Shown: in pieces, positions 24,717 through 36,700 of the stretch | Layout: every line of letters begins with the position of its first letter | Position numbering within the stretch: the stretch's first letter is position 1 | DNA from: Bolinopsis microptera | Lineage: Eukaryota; Ctenophora; Tentaculata; Lobata; Bolinopsidae | Direction of reading: 5' to 3' | NCBI RefSeq assembly: GCF_026151205.1 | Contig: NC_087080.1 | Span: forward strand, 8,147,720-8,211,719 | DNA: 64,000 bases | Program-made: the position numbers and the translations under genes | The notes under the pieces: model-generated | The model's input: only the letters and a program-made list of their open reading frames with translations | Databases searched by the model: none | What the model was told of the DNA's origin: nothing

Positions 24717-25330
24717 TTAGGCAACCTGTACATTCCTTTCACTGAATAGCAAGAGAGAGTAGAGGAAGCTGAAGAGCACACAGATCACTGTTTGGACGAT
24801 GGGAATAAACTTTACGGTGCCGTCTGGAAGCATGTCAGTAAGCATGTCCTGAACGCACTTCAGTGGTTCGTTATTTATAGAAATCTGGATGAGAAAGTAG
24901 ATGACAAGGGAGACGAGTGTTGCAAGAATGTGTCTGGACCTCAGCCATTTCTCAATTACACAGAGGCAATAGGCACAACACCTACTGCAACCATACCTAT
25001 CATACCATTTTTTGTGATCCTTCGCCAATGTCCTGAGAAGGGTTGGGTTTCATGATTATTTAATCCTTTGGTAATATGTGGCTCTAGATAGTAATAAATG
25101 CATGTACTTAAAATCAAGCCATGGGCTATTTATTTTAAAAACAGATGATGGTTAACCTAAAGTTCTGATAAAAAAGTGAGATAAAAAGAAGGACACGTAC
25201 CTTTTTCTGTTGCTGAGACAACCCTGAGAACGGTTCCTACAATCAAAAGACAGAGAAGCGTTGTTGTAACCTCTGGGAGCCATTTCCTGAGTGAACCGAT
25301 CCTGTGTCCTATCTTAGCGTATCTTGCCAT
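24717..25330 (-). pseudogene. Four-helix membrane protein, copy D (frameshift in helix 2)
   Basis: Exon 1 25330-25201 is intact (MARYAKIGHRIGSLRKWLPE, helix 1 LLCLLIVGTVLRVVS). Exon 2 25032-24717 opens in phase 1 with GHWRRITKNGMIGMVAVGVV, then loses the frame within helix 2 (two bases longer than copy B over the same interval). The frame that resumes reads CLCVIEKWLRSRHILATL through helices 3 and 4 to the stop. Copy D lacks the Cys found in the first outer loop of the others, which argues for decay rather than a pure sequencing error. Confidence 0.7.
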
Positions 25331-26331
25331 CTCTTGCCTTTGCTAGACTCTTGTTCTATTAAAGTGTTCTATTGTTAAATGAAATTTAAAACTTAGATTT
25401 GGTGTGAGTCTGTTTTGCCTTCACTCCTAGTAAATAAATAACTGGCAGCAACAAAAAACTGATGCAGCGAATCGCAGAAAAAATCATTTAACGCAATTAT
25501 AAGCTCAGGGAAAAAGTTGACGTCACAACAATAGAGGAAACAAATTTAAGAACAAATGCATCCGCTAAAACACCGTAAGAAGTTGTGAGCATAAGTTTAT
25601 GGACAAACTACCCGTCGGTGTGCTCGTCCACTTGAGCACTTGTTTTGATAGGAAGGGTGCAGTTTGTTTATTTGTTTATTCTCAGCAAAATTACACACTC
25701 TAAATTTTACTAAAAACAATGTTTGTGGTCACACTGTACCAGAAAAATGTCAAATATACTTCTTGTGATAGTATCTTGATATCAAGGTTAGTTTAAACCT
25801 AAATTTGAATTATTAATTTGAAAATATTCAATAGCTAATTTGACACGTGTTTTCACTTCATTCCGTGATATTATCCACGCTTCTATGATAACTGTGTACC
25901 ACGACAATATTTGTATCTTACATAACTGATGGTTATCTTGATAGTATCGACTAAAAAGATAGAATGTACGATAGCTGTACGGTTAAAATCTAGCCGGGCC
26001 ATTCCCTAATCAATTCCTGACAAGATATTCACAACTTGAACGTTATAAAATAAGTTTCTTTCATGGAACAACTGCAGGACATGATAATCAATCAATACAA
26101 GGAAAACACATTAAAGTTGTTATTTGGAAAAATGAGTTGTTTATACAAAATAATATAAGCATTGTAATAAATTTCATACATTTTGTGCCGAATGGTCGTG
26201 TAAAGAAGACTTGTTGCTTAAAACCTCATGGAAGTATTATGCACGGTGGGGCCGCATAATTACATAATATGCCGTATTGTAAGTGTGAAGTGTCGTGACT
26301 TGTACCATTAAAACATTATGTTTTTAATCCA
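25331..26331. other. Spacer upstream of copy D; nothing recognised
   Basis: AT-rich, no exon or repeat that I can define. The first 150 bases should include the copy D promoter. Confidence 0.4.
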
Positions 26332-26473
26332 TAAGGGAGTCGTTTCATATTAGTTACTCTTTTTTGGATCAGTTTTACACATAGCTTGTGTTCAAAAATT
26401 ACAACAGAGTAATCTTTCGGAAAACCACCCCCCCCACCCAGCTGATTACGTAATAGGTGAAACGGACCCCTAA
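26332..26473. mobile_element. MITE related to 5677-5850
   Basis: Inverted ends (taagggagtcgtttcatatt and aggtgaaacggacccctaa), a C/G run and a gattacgtaat motif like the first copy. Flanked by TAA-type target sequence. Confidence 0.7.
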
Positions 26474-26868
26474 TCTACAGCAATGCTTGGACCCCAAGTA
26501 TTGTATCAATAAAATGTACAAGAGATATATCGAACCGACATGTTTTAACTGGTAAACAATTCATAGAATACAACTAAACAGTGCAAGTGTTTAAAAAAAT
26601 GCTCATTCAACTGCAGTCATCTTCTGTATACAGCAGAGAGGTTTGCGTATTATTTTGTTTGAGCCAAGTTCCGCTCTAGTTATGCACGTTTGTGGTTCAA
26701 TATTAGAACCGCAATCATGCGAACTAAGCCTTTTTATCGTGTAATTTTATTATTTTGGCACAAGATTTTAATGAATATAAATATGGATAATGATTACACC
26801 AATGAATTTCTTAATTTTATTAAAAAAATAAATTCAAATGTCTACAATTTTTTCCATGTTACAAGTGT

Positions 26869-27510
26869 CTATAGTTTCTTGTGTAGAATGATGATAAGAT
26901 AGAGCAGGAAGAACAGGAGCACCACAGCATGTTTGAACGATCTCAATAGCATTAGAATCAGACTTCCTTGAATTATCCACCACACATTTGATAGGTGCGT
27001 GTGTAGCGAGAGCTGGATCAACACGTAAGAGATCAGTGCTACTATTGTTGTTCCGAAGTTCTTGGTTGAGAACCATTTCTTCACCGCGATCACGACGGTT
27101 GCTATGGCAAACGCTATCCAACCGATCGTACCGTCTTTGTCTTTATCATTACACAGTCCTGTGTAAGAAGAAATGATGAATATTGCTGGTTTTTAGGTGC
27201 AACAAATCATATTAAGTTGCTGTTTTATCATGTTTCCACAAATACGCACCTGTCTCAAGTCAAGGCTTTTCAATGACAAATAAACAAGGCATAGTTAATG
27301 GTTAATTGAATTTTGTTTCATGCGCCTCGTTAGTGAAATTATACAATTATCATTCGATCAGACCTGTGTGATGGTATATTGAGTTTACCTGGTTTTGGAA
27401 AGCAGCATGCCCCTCAACACAGTACCAACTGCTAGTGGCACACTAGTTAGTGTCCCAATATCAGGGAGGTACGTCTTGGTTAGTCCTATCTCTCGACCAA
27501 ACTTTGCCAT
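26869..27510 (-). pseudogene. Diverged four-helix membrane protein, copy E (phase mismatch)
   Basis: Exon 1 27510-27389 (MAKFGREIGLTKTYLPDIG, then a weakly hydrophobic helix 1). Exon 2 27158-26869 opens as LCNDKDKDGTIGWIAFAIAT, then helix 3 (TTIVALISYVLIQLSL), a loop without the usual Cys and NDT, and helix 4 (VVLLFFLLYLIIIL). Exon 1 ends in phase 2 whereas exon 2 needs phase 1, so direct joining gives an early stop. One extra G in the GGGG run near 27410 would explain this. The intron position matches copies A-D, so it is the same family, but much older. Possibly functional if the G run is misread. Confidence 0.6.
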
Positions 27511-28513
27511 CGCTTTAATTCTCTGTTAACCTTAAAGCTTTGAACAACGATTATTAAATTTAGGGATAGTAACATAACAAACAAAGCAAATGGTGATTAT
27601 GTTTGAGATTGAAATAGAATTTGATATTATAATACGGTCTGATTACACTCACATCTCAACAAATAATACATGTTTAGTTGATCATGCACGACAATAATAA
27701 ACATAATACAAATTACAAATGAAAGTCCTACATTTTAATAATGACGGAATTAGAAATGTGGCACATATGTTCGAGATTAATCCGAGATCATCGATGGGAA
27801 ATAACGAGTTAAAGTTCAAGTATGAAAATAGATACGACTCAATAAGTTACAAAGTAGAGCACAAAAACTAAGAACTCTCAATTTGCTTCCCTTAAACCTG
27901 ATAAGTAAAGTGAGATAACGTGAAGTCTAAAGAAACTCATGGTGTTGCATATCAACTTCCTGACGATCAAGTTTCTCTATGATGTCAATATTCTTAGTTG
28001 CTACCGTTTACCTTATTCTTACATAACCATTAACCATGTTACCCACAGAAATAACCAGTTCTGCTCTTTAAACGTATGTTTTAACATACACAATTAGGTA
28101 AGTATTATATCTTAAATATAAGATATTAATACCTTAAATATCTTACAATTAGGTACTGTCACTCTTATTTAACACAAAGTCATATGAAAGTCTCGAAATC
28201 AGGCAGTTGTAATAAAGTAGTGAACGTAGATACGGAGCTATATTCCCGAGAGTTTGGCGGTAAACCACGCATCGTATTTCTCTGTCACGGTCTGATTCAA
28301 TTCATAGTGGTACAATGGAATTTCTCTAGATCCACCAGCTGGGTTACAGGGCATGTTTGTACCTCATTAAACAACATTGGAATTGGGGAATTCCTGGGTA
28401 CTTCAAGTTACATTCTTGTTGAGAACTTTGGAATGTGATTGAAGCATTTGTGGAATTTGTGGAAAATTTGTCACGTTATTTTATCAAGTTAAATGAATTA
28501 AAGAGTTTTGAAC
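27511..28513. other. Intergenic; nothing recognised
   Basis: The short ORF at 28184-28438 has no domain I recognise and no splice context. A palindromic AT stretch (cttaaatataagatattaataccttaaatat) lies near 28110. Confidence 0.4.
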
Positions 28514-28740
28514 TCAGTGGCGTAACGGAAGGGACCCCGCTGACCCCGCTGTGTGGGGTGGGGGGGGGGGGGGGTGGTGGTGGGGCAATCTTAGGGGGGC
28601 GCAAAATTCGTCGTTTGAATGTTGGACTATTTTGTAAAAACTTAACTGAGGTATTGCAAAACTGCGCGTTTTGCTCTAGAAAACACATTTTTGTATAGAT
28701 TGCCGGCGTATTCTCTAAAATAACCTAATTTGTTCTACTT
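28514..28740. mobile_element. hAT-like non-autonomous fragment, copy 1
   Basis: Starts cagtggcgtaac, a terminus typical of many hAT elements, then accccgctgaccccgctgtg, a G run, and a segment (cgtcgtttgaatg, aaaactgcgcgttttgct) shared with 34496-34680. No transposase ORF. The far end is not clear. Confidence 0.55.
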
Positions 28741-28801
28741 TAAGGAGGTGGCGCCAACAGGGACGGGGGCGCCAACAGGGGTGTGAGGAGCGCTTTTCGC
28801 A

Positions 28802-28828
28802 GGGGGGGGGGGGGGGGGGGGGGGGGGG
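28802..28828. repeat. 27-base poly-G run
   Basis: Uninterrupted G27, following two ggcgccaacagg words. G-quadruplex prone, and its length is likely unreliable in any assembly. Confidence 0.9.
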
Positions 28829-29100
28829 AAATCAGCAACGTTCCGCAACTGCTAGAAACTCATGATTTAGATTACAGTATTGTTGATACCAAGTTGCTTG
28901 TAGTACAAGAAAACGAATGCACAATCTGTTAAATATAATCCTGTAAAAACAAATAATAACGTAACCATTTGATTACATTTACATAAATCAGTAATCGTGA
29001 AGTTGAATTGCTTTTAAATCATCTCAAAAGTTCCAAGTACCAATAAACGAACACAATTTTCCATCTTTGAATAAACAATAAATTTATTAAAAAAATAAAG

Positions 29101-32100
29101 TTAATTCTTATATTTCATTTGTTGTTTCTTGGTTCCCCAGAAAATTGCTCGACTGATAAGCACTAAGCAGGAACATAATATTTCAAACAATCCAACGAAT
29201 GGTATCGTTCTATATTCCATGAAACGATTCGTCCGCCCACAATCCACATATTTAGAGTTTTTCACGTCTTGTTCGTTATAAAGCAAACATTTACCGAACT
29301 GTGAAGCTCATACATGATAAATTGTCAATAAGAAGTTTAACATCTCGCCTAACCTCCCACAAACTATCACCACACGTGACACCTCCCTTCTGACTCCTCA
29401 CTACATCCTTACACTGACAGTATACCACACGTGACAGGTTGTACTGGGCGGAGAAACCAGGAAAGGAACATCTTGTTCTTTAATTTACTGCTCTTTAGAT
29501 TGTCTGGATATCTGGTTCTCGGGCTATAAAACTGGGGATGATTGGTCAGTGTAAAAACTGTGCAGAAACTGTTGTAAAAAAATTGTGCAAAAAACTGTGT
29601 AAAATTGTGCAAAAAAACTGTGTAAAAAAACTGTGTAAATACTGTGTAAAAAAACTGTTTTGTGTAAAAACTGTGTAAAAACTGTGTAACAACTGTGTAA
29701 AAACTGTGTAAAAACTGTAGTAAAAACTGTGACTTACTACGAGGTTACAGGTAGCAACTTTAAGGTTAGCCCTCCTAATCCAGATTAAGAATTCCTCGTG
29801 GTGAGGTTGGCGAGGTTTCCATACTCCAGCTCGCTTTACTGCAGTTGTTTTAGCCATGAAGAAGCTGGTAACGCTGTCCACTTGCTGGCAGTTTCCTGAT
29901 TTAAAGGTGAAATCATACGTTAAATGAGAATTAGGTGTTATCTTTTAGTGCACGACCTTTTTTTTAAGTTCCTTTTTTTTAACTGTCCTAAAAACAATAA
30001 GATGACAGTCAGAAAGATGATAAATAACTGCAACACTATCTCTAGAAGACTCACCATTGATTTCTAGCTGCCATCTAACATCCCCACTCTGCTCTACTCT
30101 GAATAAGAGCACTCGCTAATCTTAACAAGTGCGTTATTATCTTCATCATATCTGGTGAACCTGGGGAAGCTTGAAGATCCGTGTCTCTGTCCACCCACTA
30201 TGTCCGTATCTGTTGTTGCTAGTACTTGCACCATTGTTTCAAGCTGCGACAATAGTTTTACGGTGATAGGTTTACGGTGATAGGTTAATATGGTAAGGGT
30301 GAGATTCTTTACTTTCAGGAAATGAAGAATCAATACCACGTCACATAAACCAAAAATTAAAGTAAAACCAAAATTTTATTACTTTAAAGTTATTACTAAC
30401 ATTAGTTGAATCTGTAAAGACAAAATCGTCGTCAAGTTGCAGGAAAAAAGGAGTCGTTACGAAGCTGAGAGCAATGTTTCTGCTTCTGCCAGTTCCTAGT
30501 TTGTTTTTACCATCAGGGGGTGGAACGAAATGATATTGTACATTTCTGTGACCCTCAATGTTGGTCTCATAATTTGTGTATTCGTTGTCCTCTGAAAAAT
30601 GTTATATTTTGTAGTTCCTTGAATGTATACTTTTGGTTACCTAAATTTCATAAATCTTATTAATCTACCAAACTGATCGGATCGATTTTAGACGCCAAAT
30701 GTTTTAAAACCACTATTCCCTCAGAAGCGATGTCAATGTTGATACTCTAGCTTACAATGAACTCTGCAGAGCAGTGGATGTGATCAGGACACCATGCTAA
30801 TAAACTCTCTGTTTGGAATCCTACACCAATCAGGGGTACCGTTTCTAAACCGCCAGTTTGGTTCCAAAACTCTCCCTTTCTCTACAATTGGTTCTCTTGG
30901 CGGGTTATTCACTTTTTCAAACAACTGTGATAACACCGAGCTCTCTCAGTTCTCTAAAGGATCTCTAAACGTCAGGTACAAGCTCTACAATGACATTATT
31001 CTCCTCATCCACGTGACCACTGATAAACTTATCACTGAAGCGTACGTTTCACAAGCGTTAGACCATGTTCACCTGTTTATTATATCAGAGTTTGGGTTGA
31101 ATAATTTGAACTCTTGTCAGAACGCTGATAAACTGAAATCAGCTTTGTCAACCACTCTGAACACGATGGCCTGCTGGGCTATTTGAGGAGTTTACATGTA
31201 TAACCTTACACTTGTTAGCGTACCCAGTGTCGTTCTTCAACAGGGGAACCAAGCTGTGGCAGACTAAGTTGGAGAAGTATTTAGATGTAGCTGAGACAGC
31301 GTACGGTTGTGTGTTCCATGATCACAATGTACACACAGTGTCATCTGAATGGCAGAAACTCCCCTTTGTTGAGTGTCTTAATTTGTTGCTGACTTGCTCT
31401 AAAATGACACTTAGTCCTGAGAAAGTTCTGGCTAAAAAGCTGGTGTATCTGCCAGTATCATCATCAAATAGTCAGTTTCTGCTTGTGTGTTGCAACTACC
31501 ATCCTTTTAGAGTGTTCGCTCTTTGTCCACCGAGTATGGAGGACAGCGAAATATTATCCGCATTTAACAGAAGCTTCCCTCAAAAAGATAGTAGTACCCT
31601 CATTAAGGAGGAACTGTTCGATTCGTTAAAGTTTGATAATTCTATAGTGGCACTCACTGCTGTTAAGAATTCTGAGAGTATTGTGTATGTCTCAGAAAAC
31701 TGTTTCGTCAGACGAGCATGAAATAAGGAAGACTCTATCTTATACCATTACAAGAGGACTTGTATCAGCTGATGTTGTTGATGATCATGGTGCTTTAGGT
31801 GATGTTAATGCGTTCTTTTTCGTGAACAAGAACATTAATTGTCACCTGATATCAAATCAAGATATTTTGATATCAGCACTTTTTAAGCCTGGTATTTCAC
31901 AAATTTTATCCGGGGCACTTATTGCTGATATTGTTGATTATTTTCTAGAGAAGAAGAAGAAATGATTCTTTACATTAGTATTATAGTCAAATTGTAGCAG
32001 TTTAGGATATTATCTATAAACATTGTATCGATTTACCGTATAAAAAGTTATACTTTATTTAGTATTTTGAGTATCAGTAACTGGGTACTACCATTTTTAT

Positions 32101-33190
32101 TAATTAAATTATAGTTTTCGTCCGGGTACATGGACTATCCAATCTAAACTATTTAAACTATTTAGACTAGTCTAGATTTACCTGGTGGTTGATCGTTAAT
32201 CACAATAACTTCCATGTTACCATATCCAGATTTAAAGATGGATCTTATCAATCTTACAACTGCTTCCAATTTACCGTGAGTAGTGACAATGGCAGTCACA
32301 CAGTCTTTTACAGTAGGACATCTGAGAAAAGTCGGGTGGTAAATTATACATTAGAGAGAGAATTACGATTTATATAAGATGTGTTTCAGGAATTTCAGGA
32401 ATTTCAGGAACACATCAATATGAATTGTGTTTTTTGGAATTATGATAGTCATAATAATATTCAGCATCTTAATACATAGCATAAAATATACATTATTTAT
32501 TATGCAAGTTATACACGTTACGAGTAACGTCCTTTTACTTACCGTGTATGCTGGTCCAATAGTTTTATAGGCTCCGGAACTCTGTTTAAGAGTAATTTAA
32601 GTTCCTCAGCTGATGTGTTGATGTATTTTGATTTTTTCTCGTTAAATAGTTCTCCCGAGTTTCCGTTGTTGCTGTCGATGATTATTGAATATTAGCGTAA
32701 TGTTATTGTCTTATTATGATGTTGCAATTTAAGGGAGTATGTCCGAATTTATTGATACGTATTATTTGTTGACATTGTGTCTTTTGCTAATAATCTGTTC
32801 AATTTTATAAAGTTTTTGAATAACAGCGTATTTTAATCAAAAGTCCTTGACATGACAAAACAACATAATGACGGTTGAAATTATGTTAAAATCATAAATT
32901 TACCCAGTTGTAAATCTGTTGCCAGTTTTTGTATTATGACGTCCCTGCTCGTCCATTGATGTGTATTTCTAAATAGACATCTCTCTGGTAGAAATTATTG
33001 ACCTGCAACAAACAAAACCTGATATTCTATTTTCAACCTACTCATATAAACGTGGGAGTACATTGATGCAGTTTATGTTAAATTAAACGTGGCTGAAAAT
33101 AAACTATAGATGAAATGTTGTAATTAAGTTTAAACCTACCGAAACTACCCACACAAACACGAAAAACAAACAAAAATACAACAAAAACAT
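29101..33190 (-). CDS. Beta-1,4-N-acetylgalactosaminyltransferase-like (GM2/GD2-synthase or B4GALNT2 type)
   Basis: Golgi type II enzyme that transfers GalNAc to glycolipid or glycoprotein acceptors. Exons: 33190-33140 (MFLLYFCLFFVFVWVVS, signal anchor), 33002-32904, 32671-32543, 32321-32182, 30591-30401, 30243-30055, 29895-29738, and a candidate last exon 29298-29101. Domain signs in order: CVTAIVTTHGKLEAVV and MEVIVIND (first Rossmann strands of a GT2 fold), GTGRSRNIALSFVTT, FFLQLDDDFVFT (Asp-rich metal/UDP site), LETMVQVL, DIVGG, then TSFFMAKT and HHEEFLIWI (acceptor side). These match the order in B4GALNT1/2. Two frame breaks: one extra G in GGG near 32945, and one missing base near 30115, after which RVEQSGDVRWQLEIN resumes. 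With those single-base changes all phases agree. The last exon fits by phase only; its hydrophobic tail is unusual. A Fuzzy homologue lies in the intron 32181-30592. Confidence 0.75.
29551..29731. repeat. 11-bp minisatellite (ctgtgtaaaaa)
   Basis: About 15 degenerate units, within the last intron of the GalNAc-transferase-like gene, directly against the donor of the preceding exon. The long ORFs read on the minus strand here come only from the repeat. Confidence 0.85.
30794..31968 (+). pseudogene. fuz: Fuzzy (FUZ) planar-polarity/ciliogenesis homologue, single exon with two frame breaks
   Basis: FUZ, with Inturned and WDPCP, forms the CPLANE complex that supports ciliogenesis, and FUZ-INTU has a longin-type GEF-like core. 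Frame 1 (30794-31186) reads FGILHQSGVPFLNR and LPFSTIGSLGGLFTF, matching the N-terminal longin domain of FUZ (SGVP, LPFSxIGSLxG), then YNDIILLIHVTTD. A one-base shift near 31165-31180 moves the reading to 31212-31721 (LWQTKLEKYLDVAETAYGCV; LVYLPVSSSNSQFLLVC). A second shift near 31690-31710 moves it to the frame ending at TGA 31963-31965 (DVNAFFFVNKNINCHL). The total is about 390 codons, close to the usual FUZ length. No internal introns. It sits antisense in an intron of the GalNAc-transferase-like gene. Whether the breaks are real (pseudogene or retrocopy) or assembly indels is undecided; no poly-A tail follows, which weakens the retrocopy idea. Confidence 0.7.
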
Positions 33191-33781
33191 GGTCAGAATA
33201 TCTGCTACAAAACCCAGACGACATCACGATATAAATGAAACACTGAAACAGATGTGCGGTATAAAGGGCTCAATCAAGCGGAGTAATAATGCGACTTTTT
33301 ACACCAAGTGTTACTACAAAGCCTCTAAACACAGATTTGTATCAATTGGATTACATTCTCCTCACTACTGACTCAGTACTGAGGGTGATATTGAGAAGTA
33401 GAACATGTGGTGCCCGGCTGATTGTCTCATCTCATGGAACCATGGAACAGCTATATGTTGGTTATGTAGGCTATTTTGATCTGGTTTTACTGCGCTATCC
33501 CATGTGACCATCTGGCATACCACAATTGTTCGACTATTATTTTTCGACAGCAGCTAAATCTGATTATTCCTAAAAGTTTAGCAACTGATTCAATCAATCA
33601 TAAGGAAAATTGAGACAACTTGTTTGAACATTCAGAGTTAACGAACTAATTAAGTTATAGCTGTAAGGAAAATTGAGATAATACATTGATCTTTGAACCT
33701 TCGGATACTAATTTAGTTAGTTATTATAAAGTTATAAAGAAAATTGAGACAAAAAGTTTAACCTTTACAACATGTAGGAGG

Positions 33782-36700
33782 ATGAGTGAAGTTGAAAAAG
33801 CATGGATGTACCTCCGGAAGAGTAAATACAACGACATCATGGATCCTGAAGAACTGAAAGAAGGTTCTTTCTTATTTAATTAATATATTGTACATAATTA
33901 GTACAGTTAGTTTAATTACATAACCATTAACCATGTAAAGCTGCCAAGTCCTGTTTTAAGTAGTCGAATAGATGGAGCGATGATGTGAAATTAATAAGGA
34001 ACATTATTAAAACGTTATGTGTTGCGCGCGAACGCCAAACAAGATTTTAATATTCTAAAAACGTTTTTCAGCCGTTAGTGTAGCTTTTTGAAACGGCGCG
34101 CGCAGCTAATAATTTGACTGGCGGCATGCATTGATGAGACAGTGAACGTTTTAAATATTGCATACAGATAAATGTTTGCCGATTTTCATCGGATTACTAA
34201 CACATTTTTCGCTTGTTTACTATATCAATATATTTCAGTTCTCCATCTTTGTGGCAAGGATGTGACCAGCAAGCAGATCAAGACTATAATGAAGAACGAA
34301 GGAGGTAATTATACTTTTATGTTTTATGATTTTGAAGTATGATAGAGGAAATCAAAATAAAACACGATATTTATACAATTTAACAATAGAATAATGGGGA
34401 ATAAATCAGCGCAGCATATTTAATATCAGATATGTACAATAATCAATATACTTACTAATTACTTTCAATGGACGGTAACCGTAATGGGTGCCACACAGTG
34501 GCGTAACGAAGGGCCCCGCTGACCCCGCTGTGCAGGGGGGCGCCGTCTTAGCTAGGGGGGCGCCAAATCGTCGTTTGAATGTGGGACAATTTCGAAAACT
34601 TAACTAAAGTACTAGCAAAACTGCGCGTTTTGCTCAAGATTGAGTAGATACACACTTTTTTAGAGATTTTACCGGTGTGTCCTTAAAAATATTTACTTCA
34701 CGACTCGATCTTCGAGATTTTTCTAAAATTTCGATTTAAGTTGGTTTCAACTTAAATCGATGTAATTTCGGACGCTGATTCTGAATCACCCCCCATGACT
34801 TAGGGTTTACTAGATGATCCCCTGGCGCATCACTATTTGCCTAATTTTATAATGCCTTGGCGATCATTTCATTTTTCTCGACCGATTGATCCCAAATATC
34901 CATCGAAAAAAACCGATTACGCTACCGAACATTACAAATTATAGAAATTACCGTAGACAAAAATTATCCTAAAAAAAATATTTACTTCACGACTGAGCGT
35001 GCTTATAATCACTCTACACTCGATCTTCGAGATTTTTCTAAAATTTCGATTTAAGTTGAAACCAACTTAAATCGATATATTTTCGGACGCTGATTCCGAA
35101 TCATCCCCCATGACATAGAGTTTAGATGATCCCCTGGCGAGATATTGGTGAAATCTCGATCACGTGATATGACCGTATAAGGAGATTGGTCTAATTTCTC
35201 GTTAGGGTTTAAGAGTTAGGGTTTCAGGCTTCAGCATATTTACTTACTTCGTTACTTCGTTGAGTTCATCCGTGGAGCCGGAAGGGTCATCAGATATCTG
35301 ACCACCTGGATGGCGAGTAGTCGACCAGTGAGTTTGACCAACTGCAGCTGTAGCCGGCGACCGGAGGGTTGTCCGGTATCAAAGCAAGAAAGTTCGACAA
35401 ACTACACTTAAACATGTCAAAGGATGAATCAGCCTTTACTGTGTGAGGCACTTTGTTCCACAGCTTCGGTCCTTGAACTGCAAAAGACCTGTCGTACAGT
35501 GACTGGTTGCGTAAGGAACTTGACTTTGACAATGAGGGTATGACAGCTACATCCCCGTGTCTTGGGGTCACCTTGAATTTGATATCACCGCAGTTTGGTA
35601 CCACATTATGGAGAATCTTCCACATCATCAGGATGATATACCTCTCCCGTCTGCGCTGTAGAGACATCAATTTAAGCTGTACGAGTCTTTCCCAATAGTT
35701 GAGATGTTGAAGACCGCCAATACGACTGGTGAAAGTTCTTTGCACCCCCTCTATCAGCTGTATTTCAGTCACCTTGGTAGGGCTCCAGAGTGGGCAGCAA
35801 TACTCTAGTAAGCTACTTACTAGTGACTTGTAGAGAGTAATCATTACGGTCTTGTCGCGAGTTTTGAACACACTGAATACCCAAGATAGTGTGCTCCTTG
35901 CTTTGGGTACCATGTTGCCGATGTTGTCGACCAGCTAAGATCACTTGAAACCATAACTCCAAGATCTCGGACGTTTTCGACAGGATAAAGTATGTCCTGA
36001 CTGGATACTTTGTAACGCAGTGTTTCGGCAAAGAAGGGTAGTTCGGGGAATGAGCTCTTACTGTTATGGAGGTGATTTAACAGCTCGAACTTCTGCTCGT
36101 GAAGCTTCATGTTGTTGCTACGTGACCAGTCAAGAATCTTATAGATATCTTCTTGTAACAACTGACAGTCTTCAAAACAGCCAATCTGTTTGGAGACTCT
36201 AGTATCATCGGCGAAAAAACTCACCCTAGATGAGTCCACTACTTGTTCTAGATCATTGATGAACAAGATAAAGAGAAGCGGCCCCAAAACGCTTCCCTGG
36301 GGAACACCACTTAAAACCTTTGCGATAACCGAGTGAACTCCATTAAGCACCACGACTTGTTCGCGATCAAAGAGAAAGGACTTTATCCACTCTATGAGCT
36401 TGCCATATGATTTTGTTAGAGATAGTGTTAGGGTTGGGATCAGATTAGAGGGTTAGGGTTTCGAATAGTCGTTCAGGGCCAGCCATAGAACGGGTTGAAA
36501 AAGGCACGTGACAGTCGAGTGTAGAGTGATTAATCGTCATCCCTTCACGATAAGATTGCAAATGAAGTAAGTGTTAGGTTTTAGCAGTTATAATAATTCT
36601 TTGATAGCCTCATTTTCATACCTGTATCCTCTGTAAATTTAACGTTCAGGTGTCATAACGTACGAGAGACTTTTGGAGCTTGCTAGGGAGATAAAGTCGA

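Noticed and set aside
22455-25055. Plus-strand ORFs with KDAEEHTGHC or related sequence (also near 18.9 kb)
   Set aside because: They are the antisense of the last tetraspan exon and recur simply because the genes are duplicated.
28435-28698. ORFs through poly-G (poly-Gly on one strand, poly-Pro on the other)
   Set aside because: Created by a homopolymer inside a hAT-like fragment.
29409-29881. Long Phe/His-rich minus-strand ORF
   Set aside because: Only its upstream part (29895-29738) is a real exon; the rest translates the 11-bp minisatellite.
33289-33507. TDLYQLDY, reminiscent of the start of nicotinate phosphoribosyltransferase
   Set aside because: Nothing after it matches that enzyme, and the frame has no splice context; chance resemblance.
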